DNA of 64,000 nucleotides from Austropuccinia psidii. Lineage: Eukaryota > Basidiomycota > Pucciniomycetes > Pucciniales > Sphaerophragmiaceae. The translations under genes were made by a program, and so were the position numbers. Each line of letters opens with the position of its first letter. Within the stretch, counting starts at the first letter, position 1. This document shows, piece after piece, positions 54,344-64,000 of this stretch. The notes beneath the pieces are model-generated. The model ran no database searches. It saw only the letters and a program-made list of their open reading frames with translations, and was not told where the DNA came from. The stretch spans positions 71,212,696 to 71,276,695 of the forward strand of contig JALGQZ010000003.1 of assembly GCA_023105745.1 (NCBI GenBank), written 5' to 3'.

Positions 54344-57300
54344 TTCCCTCCCCCTAAAAAGGAATATTCCTTTGTAATATTGGTGTTTCTAGTGTGTCTG
54401 AATCTCCTCAGGAGTTTGGTAGCTTCTGGTATATCTTTTTCTTCTAACCATTCATCTTCACAAGTTGGGTCACTGTACCTAACAAGGTATTCCCTTACTT
54501 TCTTGGTTCTTAATTTCCTTTCTTTAAGAACTTTGGTTATTTTCTTAGTACCAGATGTCTCAATAGGAGGTATAACTTGGGGAACCTTATTCCTCAAGGG
54601 AAATTTCTCAGGATCACTAGATTTATATGGTTTTATCAAGCTCACTGGAAATGTAGGATGCTTATTGCTAAGCTCTTCAGATAACTCTACTTCAACAGCA
54701 TTTTCTCCATGGAGGGCTTTAATCACAAAAGGTCCTGCAAAGGAGTCTTTCAACTTTTTACATCCTTTGATGTTATTGAAGTTAGTGGTGGATACAAGAA
54801 CTAGGTCCCCCACTTTGAAATCTGGAGTTGCATGTGATTTATCCCATTTGTCTTTAGCATATGCAAAAGAGTCCTCCATGCATCTCACTGCATGCCTTCT
54901 AGCTTTGTCTAGCATTCCTTTGAAGCTAGCAGCTGTGGGATGTATTTCAATTAAGTCTTTCCTCAAGGAATCTTGGGGTAACTTGGGGTTCCATCCTTTT
55001 TCTAGAATAGCAGGAGTCTGATTGGTACTGGCATGGATTGATGTTTTATATGCCAATTCCAGTGCTGGCAACAGAGTACACCAATCATGGGTAAATCCAT
55101 CACAATCTTTGAATTCAAGGCCATATGCACAAAATCTTCTCACCATGTCCTCTAAGGTTTGGATCATTCTTTCAGCTAAGCCATCAGTTTGTGGGTGGTA
55201 AGCTGTAGAGAAAGACAGTTTAGTGCCAAATAATTGGTGAAGATTTGTCCATAGTGCTGAAGTGAATTTGGGATCTCTATCACTGATGATATTTGTAAAT
55301 ATCCCAGTCCATGACACTACTCTATTCCATATCAGAAGAGCTGTATCCATGGCTGTATCATCTTTGTGACATGGTAAAAAGATTGGAGTTTTACTGAATC
55401 TGTCCACAATTACTAGGCAAGCATTATAGCTTCTGTCACCTCCTGGTGGTAGGCCAGTTACCCAATCCATATGGATAATTTCCCAAGGTCTGCTTGGTTC
55501 TTGGATTTTCATCATATTTCCAAGTCTTTTGCCAGTGGATTTATTTGCCTTTTGGCATCTGTCACAGGTTTTGCAATACTCTGCAACATCCTTTTGCCAC
55601 ATTGGCCACCATATGCAGGTCTTCACTTTCTCTCTTGTTCTGTCTTCAGAAAGATGTCCTGAAAAGGGACTATCATGGCATTCTTTCAGTACAAGATTGA
55701 TCAATGACCTGTCTACAACTGTCATGACACATGTGTGCTTGGTTCTGTGGTAAATTATACCATCCAGTAGGTGAAATCTTCCTTCATTATAAGATTTTCT
55801 CCATACTTCATCCAAGGCATGTATTAGAGAGTTGTCTTTACAGTCTTTGTTAAGTAATTGGCATAAGATGCTACAATTCTTATCTTGAGTGTAACTACTT
55901 CTGACTTCTTCAAAGAAGGTGGTGTTTAAGTCTGTAACACTTATCCCTTCTATTGGAATTTGTGGGGAGGCTTCTTCTGGTACATAAGCAGGATTATCAA
56001 TATCATTTGGTAATGGCCATCTGCTTAGTCCATCTGCATTTTTATGAATATTGCCATCTTTGTGAACAATAGTCATATTGCCCCTATATTCTTGTATGGC
56101 TATTTGCCATCTAAGCATATGTCTGTTGGGTGTTTTCATGTTCAGAAGTGATTGAACAGCGGTACAATCTGTTATTACATCAAAGACACATCCTTCTAGA
56201 AAGTAATTTAGCTTTTCTAGAGCCCAAACAAGGCATAAACACTCCATCTGACTTGCTCCATATCTGGCTTCAGTTGGTTTGATTTGCCTAGATATGAAAC
56301 ATATGGGTCCTTCTACAGGTTTATCATTTATGATCTGAACTTGGTGAAGTGCAGCACCTAGCCCATCTCCTGATGCATCAATATAAAGCTTAAAGGGCAG
56401 CTTAAAGTCTGGCATCAGTAAGAGTGGAGCAGTGGTCAAGGCTTGTCTCAAGGATTCAAAGGCTTTTACTCTGTCAACTGTCATTTCAAAGACTGTGTCT
56501 TTGTCACATAGCTTATAAAGAGGTCTTGCTATGGATGCAAAATCTTTAATGTGTTGCCTGTAATACCCTGCAAAACCCAAAAATGATTGAATTTCTTTTT
56601 TGTTTTGAGGCATGGGTTTAAGCAGTACTGCTGCAACTTTGTTTTTGTCAATTCCAAGAGATAAACCAGATACTATATGCCCTAGTGCTTTAAGCTCTTT
56701 AAATCCAAAATGGCATTTCTTTAAAGAAATTTTCATATTGACAGATTGAATTTTTGTCAAAACCCTGGACAATCTGTACATATGTTCTTCCCAAGTTTTG
56801 GAGCAGACTATAATGTCATCAATGTAAATGATTAACCATCCTTCTGAAAGTTCTTCAGGGAAGATTTCATTCATCATTCTTTGGAAGTGTGAAGGTGCAT
56901 TTTTGATACCAAAAGGCATTCTTAAATATTCATAAACTCCACAATGAACAATGATTCTCAAATACTTCCTTGCTCTTGGTGTTACCACATTCTGATGAAA
57001 TCCCTTAAGAGCATCCATAGTGCTTATATATACTGCTTGAGATATTTGAGTGAGGGCAATCTGGATCTTTGGAATTGGGTATCTGTCTGGAACAGTATAA
57101 GTGTTCAGAGCTCTAAAGTCCCCAACCATTCTAGATTTTCCATTATTCCAAGCCACTATGACTGGTGTAGTTATTTCTACTTCTTCATTGTGGCCTACTT
57201 TTCTTATTACACCAAGGTCTAAAAGTTCTTTAATATGGCTTTCTAGTGCTTCTCTTGATTTTGGACTTGCTGGATATGCAGGTCTTCTTAAGAGTGGTGG

Positions 57301-60291
57301 ATAAGGTCTCTCAATATTAAGAATAATATCAATTTCATGACCAATAATTGCCCCTAGGGGTTCTTTATCTGAGGCAAATGCTTCTTTATGGTCATATAAA
57401 AGAGAAAAGAGTTCATTTTCTTGTTTATCACTCAAATGAAGGCTTATTTCAGCTTCATTTAAGTGTTCAGACTTGAATTTCTCTAACTCTAAGTTGACTG
57501 GTGATACTTTGTTTACTGTAATTTGTCTTTTAAATGGTAAAAAGGCAAATTTTTGGCGCTTATTGTCTCCAATAGTAAAGTATCTGTCCTTGTTGTTGTG
57601 TAAATCTATGCCATACATGATTAAATAATCATTTCCCAATATGAAATGGGTACTAGAGCAATTTTCCATAACAACAAATTCAACAGTGATTCTTAAATTT
57701 CCATTGATATGTGGAAATATGACACTAGTCTCAAATATTCCCAATGCTTTCATTGGGTTACTTGCACTATTGAATTTTATGCCATCAATTGGTAACAATT
57801 GATCTTCAAAGTTTGGTACACAAGCTTCAAGAAAAGATTTACCAACACAAGAGCAGAAGGCTCCTGGGTCAAGCAAAAGTTTAGTGGGTTTGTTGTCAAT
57901 CACCACTTCTGTTATACAGGAGTTACCAGCTGTATAACCTTTTCCTCTGTTTGGTTTGGTTTTCATGAGTTGTGCATCTTGGATTTTTGATAAATCAAGT
58001 TGACCATTGCTTAATTGTGGCAAGTGGGAATAAGATTCCATAATGTCAAAAGTGGCATTGATATTTTCTATATCTTTTGAAGATTCAGAAAATATGGATG
58101 ACTTGTCATCTGAATTTTCTTCAATTATGTCATCTTTTTCAACATCAGGTTCTTTCTCCACATCAATTTCATTGATTTTCCCTCTCTTTGGACATGTATT
58201 GGCTAAATGAGTGGTGCTTTGGCAAATATGGCACTTTCTGACTGTATCTGCAGATTTATTTTTAATATTATTAGAGTTTTCTTTGGGGTTTTTGTCCACA
58301 GAATCCTTCCAAGGTGTATTAAACCTTGTTTTGAGATTCACCCTACTGGAACCAATTCTGGTTCTTGAGGTTACTTCCTCTAATATATTGATAATGTCTT
58401 CTGCTGAAGATTGTTCAGTAGTCCTGCTCTTGACAGCATGCTCTAAGTCACCTCCACATTGTCTTAGAATTTTTCTATGAATCATAAATTCTGACATGTC
58501 AGGGTATAATGCTGTTAACCTGTCCTTTTGTTGACAAAACCATGGTAAGGCTTTGTCTTTATCAGCATTAAATTTGGCGGATTCAAAAGCTGTTTCAACT
58601 TTAAACCTCCATGCATCATTGGCCCATTTGTTGACAATTTGGGTTTTCCACCAAGTCCAACTCTGGTGTCCATGTGCTTGTCTTAATTTGATATACCATC
58701 TGTGAGCTGATTTGGTAAACAAGGTGTTAAACCTGGCTGTCACCAATCTGTCTGGTAATTCAAAATCTTCTTTGATCATGTCAATACCTCTGATAAATTC
58801 CATATGGTCATATTCTCCTTCACCACTGAAGTGAGGCCATTCCTTAAGTTTTGGAACTTCTTTTAATAGTGCTTGGCCCATTGATGGTTCCAAGTTATGA
58901 AAAGAGGTAGAAAATTCATCTTTTAACTGTGAATTTTCTCCATCCAATACTTGTGGATTGGGAATTCTTGCACCCTCATTCTGGTTCAGAGGTGTAGACA
59001 TCCTTGGTAAGGTGTTTAGAAGTTGTTCAATATCATTCATTTTACTGTTGTTACACCTTTGAGAATTTTTTAACTCATGTTGTAAGCTTTGTATAGAGTC
59101 TATGACATTCTTTTTATGTTCATCCTCTTTATATGTAAGCTCATTCCATAACTCTGTTTGTCTAGTATTATCAGATATAACTTCATTCAATTTCATTGTT
59201 AATTTTGATATTTCCTCTTTTGAGGTATCAAAATCCTTTTTCAAGGCAATTGTATTTGTCTTTACTTCAGCAAATGCTTTTGAAACATAATCCAGAGTCT
59301 TTTTATTGTCCTCTTTGATAGTACTAATGGCATGTTTTATTCTTGTCTCAATTATGTCATCAATATTGACTTTAGAATATTTTTCTGTTAATTCTTTAAT
59401 AATTGCAGATTTTTCATTTATCTTAATGCCAAAAGAAATATCATTATTGGAAGTTTTAATTGTTCTTAAAACCTTTTCAAAAGACATAAGTGTTTCATTG
59501 ATTTGGCACAGGCTCAAGTTGTTTGTTTTAATGTTGTTACAAATGGATTCATTTTTATCAGAAAGATGTTTTTTCACGTCATTTATAGCATCATACAGCT
59601 CTGGGATGGAATCAAATATATCAGAAATCATTTCTGGAACTTTAATCTGGCTTCCTCCTTCTTTTGTAATTCCATCATGGTTCTGGCCATCTGAAATACA
59701 TTTTCCATGGCATCCTGCTGAATCTTTGGGATCCTGTAGCCCTGGCTGTAAGGTTTTGGAGCTTGTGCCTTCCCTTTGCCCTTGTTTGGAGGTTGTGGCT
59801 GCTTTTTCACGTTGGAAGTGCTGCTGCTGGCCACTGGGGCTGTTTTTGGCACTGGTTTTGGTGGTGGAGGGTTGTTTTTCCTCCATTCCAGTGTCAAAAG
59901 CATCATGTTTTTCTTCTCCATCAATGGATGCCATCCATTGAGCAATTTGCAAGTGTTGGGATGGCCCAAGAATTTTCTTACTGTCAGGTAAGAATTCATG
60001 CAATTCTTCCACAGGTCTGCAAGGATCTGGTACTCTTTGAATTGAAGTGCATTGTTGTATGCACTGTGGCTGGCTTTGTATATGTCCACAGAGGCTTGTT
60101 GTGGCGGTGTCAGCTCTTTTTGAAGGTAAAATGGTATTATCAGCTTCAGAATGACCCAATTTAGTTGTTTGGAAGTCATCAACTGACCCTTTTCCTTCTG
60201 TACCTGATTGGCCTCTGCCATAATCATGTCTATTACCTTTTTGGGAGCTGCTTGAGGGGTTGTAGCTGGCTCCTGACCTGGTTGAAGGCAT
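54289..60291 (-). CDS. gag-pol: Family B Gag-Pol polyprotein, single 2000-aa ORF
   Basis: Gag and Pol are fused in one frame from ATG 60289-60291. Residues 1-215 are low-complexity (Ser/Gln/Pro). Residues 225-410 are charged and probably coiled-coil. The capsid-like domain is about 480-640 ([10 protein letters not shown]). The zinc knuckle is C687, C690, H695, C700. The protease has D-P-G (808-810) in place of the usual D-S/T-G. RT has Y-I-D-D (1156-1159). RNase H acidic residues include D1305, E1350 and D1375. The integrase zinc finger is H1539, H1546, C1576, C1579; its core is D1609, D1671, E1707 (35 residues between the last two). The chromodomain is about 1917-1965. The final 18 codons read into the 3' LTR. 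No stop or frameshift is present. Confidence 0.95.
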   Translation of the reverse strand: MPSTRSGASYNPSSSSQKGNRHDYGRGQSGTEGKGSVDDFQTTKLGHSEADNTILPSKRADTATTSLCGHIQSQPQCIQQCTSIQRVPDPCRPVEELHEFLPDSKKILGPSQHLQIAQWMASIDGEEKHDAFDTGMEEKQPSTTKTSAKNSPSGQQQHFQREKAATTSKQGQREGTSSKTLQPGLQDPKDSAGCHGKCISDGQNHDGITKEGGSQIKVPEMISDIFDSIPELYDAINDVKKHLSDKNESICNNIKTNNLSLCQINETLMSFEKVLRTIKTSNNDISFGIKINEKSAIIKELTEKYSKVNIDDIIETRIKHAISTIKEDNKKTLDYVSKAFAEVKTNTIALKKDFDTSKEEISKLTMKLNEVISDNTRQTELWNELTYKEDEHKKNVIDSIQSLQHELKNSQRCNNSKMNDIEQLLNTLPRMSTPLNQNEGARIPNPQVLDGENSQLKDEFSTSFHNLEPSMGQALLKEVPKLKEWPHFSGEGEYDHMEFIRGIDMIKEDFELPDRLVTARFNTLFTKSAHRWYIKLRQAHGHQSWTWWKTQIVNKWANDAWRFKVETAFESAKFNADKDKALPWFCQQKDRLTALYPDMSEFMIHRKILRQCGGDLEHAVKSRTTEQSSAEDIINILEEVTSRTRIGSSRVNLKTRFNTPWKDSVDKNPKENSNNIKNKSADTVRKCHICQSTTHLANTCPKRGKINEIDVEKEPDVEKDDIIEENSDDKSSIFSESSKDIENINATFDIMESYSHLPQLSNGQLDLSKIQDAQLMKTKPNRGKGYTAGNSCITEVVIDNKPTKLLLDPGAFCSCVGKSFLEACVPNFEDQLLPIDGIKFNSASNPMKALGIFETSVIFPHINGNLRITVEFVVMENCSSTHFILGNDYLIMYGIDLHNNKDRYFTIGDNKRQKFAFLPFKRQITVNKVSPVNLELEKFKSEHLNEAEISLHLSDKQENELFSLLYDHKEAFASDKEPLGAIIGHEIDIILNIERPYPPLLRRPAYPASPKSREALESHIKELLDLGVIRKVGHNEEVEITTPVIVAWNNGKSRMVGDFRALNTYTVPDRYPIPKIQIALTQISQAVYISTMDALKGFHQNVVTPRARKYLRIIVHCGVYEYLRMPFGIKNAPSHFQRMMNEIFPEELSEGWLIIYIDDIIVCSKTWEEHMYRLSRVLTKIQSVNMKISLKKCHFGFKELKALGHIVSGLSLGIDKNKVAAVLLKPMPQNKKEIQSFLGFAGYYRQHIKDFASIARPLYKLCDKDTVFEMTVDRVKAFESLRQALTTAPLLLMPDFKLPFKLYIDASGDGLGAALHQVQIINDKPVEGPICFISRQIKPTEARYGASQMECLCLVWALEKLNYFLEGCVFDVITDCTAVQSLLNMKTPNRHMLRWQIAIQEYRGNMTIVHKDGNIHKNADGLSRWPLPNDIDNPAYVPEEASPQIPIEGISVTDLNTTFFEEVRSSYTQDKNCSILCQLLNKDCKDNSLIHALDEVWRKSYNEGRFHLLDGIIYHRTKHTCVMTVVDRSLINLVLKECHDSPFSGHLSEDRTREKVKTCIWWPMWQKDVAEYCKTCDRCQKANKSTGKRLGNMMKIQEPSRPWEIIHMDWVTGLPPGGDRSYNACLVIVDRFSKTPIFLPCHKDDTAMDTALLIWNRVVSWTGIFTNIISDRDPKFTSALWTNLHQLFGTKLSFSTAYHPQTDGLAERMIQTLEDMVRRFCAYGLEFKDCDGFTHDWCTLLPALELAYKTSIHASTNQTPAILEKGWNPKLPQDSLRKDLIEIHPTAASFKGMLDKARRHAVRCMEDSFAYAKDKWDKSHATPDFKVGDLVLVSTTNFNNIKGCKKLKDSFAGPFVIKALHGENAVEVELSEELSNKHPTFPVSLIKPYKSSDPEKFPLRNKVPQVIPPIETSGTKKITKVLKERKLRTKKVREYLVRYSDPTCEDEWLEEKDIPEATKLLRRFRHTRNTNITKEYSFLGGGNVSLRGNFIYPKDHKYKK
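54344..54356 (-). promoter_or_regulatory. Family B polypurine tract
   Basis: On the minus strand TAGGGGGAGGGAA directly abuts the 3' LTR (TGTGAGCC), the standard place for plus-strand priming. It lies inside the gag-pol ORF, encoding part of F-L-G-G-G-N. Confidence 0.85.
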
Positions 60292-60323
60292 AATTATGGT
60301 TAAAAAGGCTTAAAATAGTATTT

Positions 60324-60560
60324 TTACGTCAAAAACTTACTATTGGCCAAATCTTTAGCTTTCTGAAGGGTATTACTTATGTCCAAGTTAATTAATTCAG
60401 AAGATATTGGTTCAGGTTGGTTATTTTGAGTCACAATAACAGTACTATTATGATCAGAATTAACAGTACTGGCAGGGATAATGCTGGTTACTGTTGAGGC
60501 TGTTTCAATGTTTTCTTGTCTTACCACGTTGTCAGACACTAAAATTAATGAAAAAGCCAA
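60324..60560 (-). CDS. Small upstream ORF in the family B leader (78 aa)
   Basis: A Ser/Thr/Asn-rich frame between the 5' LTR and gag, in a different frame from gag-pol. It ends at TAA 60324-60326. Its last codons contain GTAAGT, and removing 32 nt (GTAAGT..TTTTAAG) would fuse it in frame to gag-pol. That is shorter than typical fungal introns. It may be a regulatory upstream ORF or a genuine N-terminal extension. No domain recognised. Confidence 0.35.
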   Translation of the reverse strand: MAFSLILVSDNVVRQENIETASTVTSIIPASTVNSDHNSTVIVTQNNQPEPISSELINLDISNTLQKAKDLANSKFLT

Positions 60561-60761
60561 TTAATTAAGTAAAAAAAGGTTATTTCAAAAAAGAAATAAA
60601 AATATAAGCCTCACTTATAATATGAAGAAAATAATTTTTTAAGGATTTTTTGGATTATAAGTATTTTTTATATGTTTTTAAATTTTTCAATATAAGAAAA
60701 AAGATTTAAAAAGAGTAAAAAAAATATGTCACAGGTAAAATATCACGGCTGGGCCCCCAAA
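60561..60761 (-). promoter_or_regulatory. Family B leader and primer-binding site
   Basis: Two bases inside the 5' LTR the minus strand reads TGGGGGCCCAGCCGTGATA (about 60741-60759), a TGG-type site expected to pair with the 3' end of a tRNA. I could not assign which. The rest of the leader is AT-rich and non-coding. In contrast to family A, I see no complementary copy in the LTR. Confidence 0.65.
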
Positions 60762-62592
60762 TGTAAGGTGTGGATATGAAACTTTGATAAAAAAACAAGT
60801 ACTTTTCCTGTCCTCAAAATTTGTATAAGGTAAAATTCAATTAAAAATAGTAAGAAATATTATTTTTAAGAGAAAACACGCCAATTTTATTGTTTATAAC
60901 TTTATTAGTATAAAACAATAATATTATAAAAATTTATTGTTTTACCAACAATAAAAATTTATCCAAAAAATACTCTACAAGAGATATTTTAAGGCTACAA
61001 AAGAAATTTCTTCAAGAGCAATTTCAATTGGAATTAATTGAGCAAAGAACTGCAAGCAATTAATTAAAGAACAGAGTCTTTAAAAAGAATATTAAAGAGA
61101 AAACACGCCCAAAAGTGACCAGAGTGAATTTGGAAACAAAGTGACAAAGTTAGCAGTGATGAAAGATGCTTTAATTCACTTATGGGGTGGTTCAGGGGTA
61201 AAAATGATTATAAGAGTTACAAACAATGATTATAATGATTTTTTAACGTGGTTAAAAGGTTCAAAATGATTTAAGAAGGGTGGTTGGAATCTTTTATTGA
61301 TTGGTTTAACAGTTTTAAACTAATTAATAAAAGGAAAAGATTCTAACATGAAGAGAAAAGTGGGGCAAAGAAGACATTCTTTTATAGCCATCGATTCTCT
61401 TACTCCAAAAGTAAAATTTACTCTTGTCAGTCGTGAAAAACAGTCTGACAATAGAAAAGCCAATTATGGCATCATTGAACCCTGGTTTAGACCAAAAAAG
61501 GGCTGGTTTAAGCCATTTTTAGCCATTTTAGACCCTTAAATCAGCCATTACTATAGCAATACCAGGCCTAGAGCCTTCAAAACACGTCAGAATGTGTGTC
61601 AGAGGCGTAGAAACCAGTTAAAACTGTTTTTACTATGATTGTTTTATCTTAAGGGTAGTTTTACCCTCTTGGCAACAGCTAAAACTACCCCAGTTGGTAT
61701 CAAAACCTCATCATCAATTGAGTTCACAGACCCTGTAACTCAATTCCAGGCCAAAAGTGATGAACTTTTGCGTGAATTTTGACATCCCACGCCTGTCAGC
61801 AAGGAATTTGGGGGTCTAGCTCCCCCTTAGAGCTGGAGTTCCTTTTCCCCCCCCAAATTTAATCTTTCCAATTTATTTTTCCTTTAATTCCTCATCATGT
61901 ATTATACTTATAGTTTACATATGTAATTCAATTCAATTGTACAGTACAATACATTAATAATTGACACCTCATATGTAAATCAAAGTTCACTTATGTAATA
62001 CACGCGCACATTTTGACATTTCAATTGAATTCAATTGAAAATACTTTAATTCCTCATAACTTCTAAACTAAACACAACACCTCAATTTTAACACAAAATT
62101 TGATGGTTAACACCACATGTGGTGTGAATTAAATTAAAGTTTTGAGGATTTTCAACTTTTGTATTGAAAATACTAAAAACTTAATTTAAGCTTATTTAGA
62201 GTTGAGTTACAAGAATTTCACTCAGAGGTGACCCCACCTGATTTTTTATGAGGAATCCAATGGTGAAATAAATTTTATGTGTTTATTTATTGGATAAAAA
62301 GTTATGATAATTTTTATATAACTTTTTTCCAAATTTATTTATTTTTTCACAATTTTGTTAAAATTTTATTTTTACTTAATTTTTTCAAGTATAAAAGTAA
62401 TTTTATACTTACAAAATTTAATGTATTTTTTTATTTTTAAATTGTAATTAATTTTTTATTTTTAATATAATTTTATATTTATATTTTGATTTTTATTTTA
62501 ATAATATAAATAAATTTATTTTATTTATATTAATATGTTATTTTTTATATTTGTGGTCTTTTGGGTATATGAAATTACCTCTAAGGCTCACA
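60762..62592 (-). repeat. Family B 5' LTR (1831 bp)
   Basis: Partner of 52504-54343, followed at 62593-62597 by the duplicated GTCAA and then by the continuation of the split family A solo LTR. It should contain the promoter for the minus-strand transcript. Confidence 0.95.
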
Positions 62593-63360
62593 GTCAAAGA
62601 CCAATGACGCCATCAAGCAGTCATTGGTTATTCTCACTCCAAGTATTCCTTCCAAGGGAATACTGTCAATTCATTCTCAAAGTGTATTCAAGAGGCAGTT
62701 CCAAAAGAAGTTGTCAAGTGTCAAAGCTCCACTCAATGCATCTTGACAACCATATTCATTTCAATACAGTCTGGATCCATCAAGAACTGTATTTCATTTT
62801 CAAGCATGGGAAGTTCCTTCAACCCAATTCAATTTCAATATTAGCCAGCTGTATCAATTCCCAAAACAATTAATACAGCCTCAAGGATCAATACAGATCA
62901 GTTTTCAGCCCAAAGAACTCAAGCTCCCAACTTTTCACATATACCGGCTACCCTTTCCACCCTGGGGGGTTTTTCCCCAGTTAATTAATATACTTTGATT
63001 TATTTTTATCTGTATTTTCTTTTCATTTTAGTTAAGCAAATACTGATATTATTAAGTCCGTCATTTAGCACTTTTCTCTTTCTCTTTCTTCGCCTGTCAA
63101 TGGATATTTGGTGGTCATATCCTTACTAATTCCATTATTCATTTTTGGCAGGTTGAAACAGTGATTAAGGACTTACTTGGTTGGCTCTTTTGCCATTTGG
63201 CTTCCCTTTCCTCTTTTGCATCTCACCTTGTACCTTCATATCTTTAAGAGGAATCCATTCTTATTATTTTTATTCTTTATTCTTTTGGAGTCTTCCAAGT
63301 GAGTTCCCTGATTGCTGAGTGCCAGGCCACTCTTGTATTTCCACTAGAGCCCCTGTGACA

Positions 63361-64000
63361 CCCAGGAACCACCAAAACTACCCACAGGAAGCATTTGAAC
63401 TTTATCACATGGTTTTTTTTTGCACTTAACAAGCCAAAAACTTCTAATCCAAAGCTTTTTAAAGGGTCAAAAGGCCTTCCATCAAAAACTAAAACAGCCC
63501 AACTTTCTTCTAAGCACCGTAGAGGTGTAGTAATGCCTGTATCAACCAAAGAACAAGCCACTGAAAGTGTCTTAAAGCCCAATAGAGAGCTTTTCAAAAA
63601 AGATATATAGAAAAAAAAAAGAGAACTCACCCGATCCGCTTCTACACAGTAGAAGGGTGGAAAGACTTTCAGATAGTCCAAAACACCACAAGCAAAATAT
63701 TTCTGAGCAGTAATAAGGATAAAATAACCATGAGTAAACCCAATACACCCACACGAAGTGGCTTAAAGGACAATAAGGTAATTTCAGGGATATGAGAAAC
63801 AGAATAAAGCTCACCTGATGCTACTCTGAACAAGGTAGGGGGTGGGTAGTAGAGCCCATATAGCTGTCTCTGAAAGTAGGAAATAGTCACCCAAAGTGTT
63901 TTAAAGTTGCAATTGGGAGGAAATAACACTTATCAGGACTATTACAGCCCACTCGAAAGGTTTCTGATGAGATTCACAGGGCTGAGTCCTCCTTTTAATT
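63361..64000. repeat. Right edge: diverged direct repeats, no gene called
   Basis: On the minus strand a word close to CTTTAARRCACTT recurs near 63905, 63765 and 63565, and GTAGMA..CRGGTGAG recurs near 63820 and 63640. This suggests diverged tandem copies of roughly 140-200 bp. Open frames here on both strands are short and hydrophobic or Lys-rich, without recognisable features. The sequence originally adjoined 51828. Confidence 0.4.

Larger units (their letters stand above)
52504..62592 (-). mobile_element. Full-length, intact family B Ty3/gypsy chromovirus (10.1 kb)
   Basis: The 3' LTR (52504-54343) and 5' LTR (60762-62592) flank one 2000-codon gag-pol ORF on the minus strand. The ends are TGTAAGG .. 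GCTCACA in plus orientation and the target duplication is GTCAA (52499-52503 and 62593-62597). The LTRs differ by about nine substitutions by eye, one 10-bp repeat unit and one C in a C-run, about 0.5 percent. The insertion split a family A solo LTR. All domains are intact, so it may be mobile. Confidence 0.96.
51829..63360 (+). repeat. Family A solo LTR (inverted relative to 19505-29348), split by family B
   Basis: Reads TGTCACAACCATGG at the left and ..AGCCCCTGTGACA at the right, the reverse complement of the family A LTR, with target duplication CCCAG (51824-51828 and 63361-63365). It occupies 51829-52503 and 62598-63360, about 1.44 kb once the nested element and its duplicated GTCAA are removed. 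It is shorter than the intact LTR mainly because the TGCGCA block is nearly absent. No internal region belongs to it, so it is a recombined solo LTR. Confidence 0.93.

Noticed and set aside
54302..60164. Plus-strand ORFs of 211-239 codons inside family B
   Set aside because: They are antisense to the intact gag-pol and end at irregular points; no domain signatures.

Overview
The window reads as a transposon-dense, AT-rich stretch of a fungal nuclear genome, most likely a rust fungus (Pucciniales). Its short GT-AG introns, Ty3/gypsy chromoviruses, Tet-like 2OG-Fe(II) oxygenase and Tnp2/Plavaka transposase all fit. From memory the gag and pol proteins look like families abundant in Austropuccinia psidii. 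That species call rests on recall, not a search. I see no host single-copy gene, rRNA, tRNA or CRISPR. Almost everything can be assigned to mobile elements nested in one another.

Left block (1-35.5 kb). A decayed Ty3/gypsy copy ('family A', + strand; gag 451-1017, pol 1018-3561 and 34356-35508) is split by one 30.8-kb DNA transposon at 3565-34352. The transposon has 43/46-matching terminal inverted repeats starting CACC and a 3-bp target duplication (AAT). It encodes a 1025-aa Plavaka-type DDE transposase (30396-33556). It also carries five non-transposase genes: an unknown 677-aa protein (5021-7262), a Tet-like 2OG-Fe(II) dioxygenase (7841-9185), a Zn2Cys6 zinc-cluster protein (10383-11746, minus), a 741-aa SNF2 ATPase (14786-17352) and an unknown 645-aa protein (17525-29435, minus). 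Six 22-bp dyads built on the same half-site (GTWCGNTGGCA) lie in its intergenic spaces; five of them are roughly 390-520 bp upstream of a plus-strand start codon. With the zinc-cluster protein, this suggests a possible element-wide regulatory circuit. Two related minisatellites also lie inside.

The unknown 645-aa gene is interrupted by a very young, full-length family A retrotransposon (19505-29348; 5-bp TSD CTGTG; near-identical LTRs). Its gag and pol are joined by a textbook -1 frameshift cassette: GGGAAAA, a 6-nt spacer and an 11-bp stem-loop. The same stem is kept, with a compensatory change, in the old copy at 1005-1049. The sequence beside its 5' LTR is complementary to the presumed RNA 5' end, which suggests Tf1/sushi-type self-priming.

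Middle block (35.5-51.8 kb). This holds a truncated family A copy (LTR 36692-38356 plus the pol 3' end). It is cut off by a reverse-transcriptase-less gag-protease element ('family C', about 40174-48430) that carries a solo LTR (43702-44544, TSD GGAAT) and duplicated unknown accessory ORFs. AT-rich, largely featureless DNA follows.

Right block (51.8-63.4 kb). A family A solo LTR (51829-63360, TSD CCCAG) contains a complete, intact 'family B' chromovirus (52504-62592, TSD GTCAA). Family B has a single 2000-codon gag-pol ORF on the minus strand. The last 640 bp contain only diverged direct repeats.

All exon models were built by hand from splice-site consensus and reading-frame continuity. They need RNA evidence.
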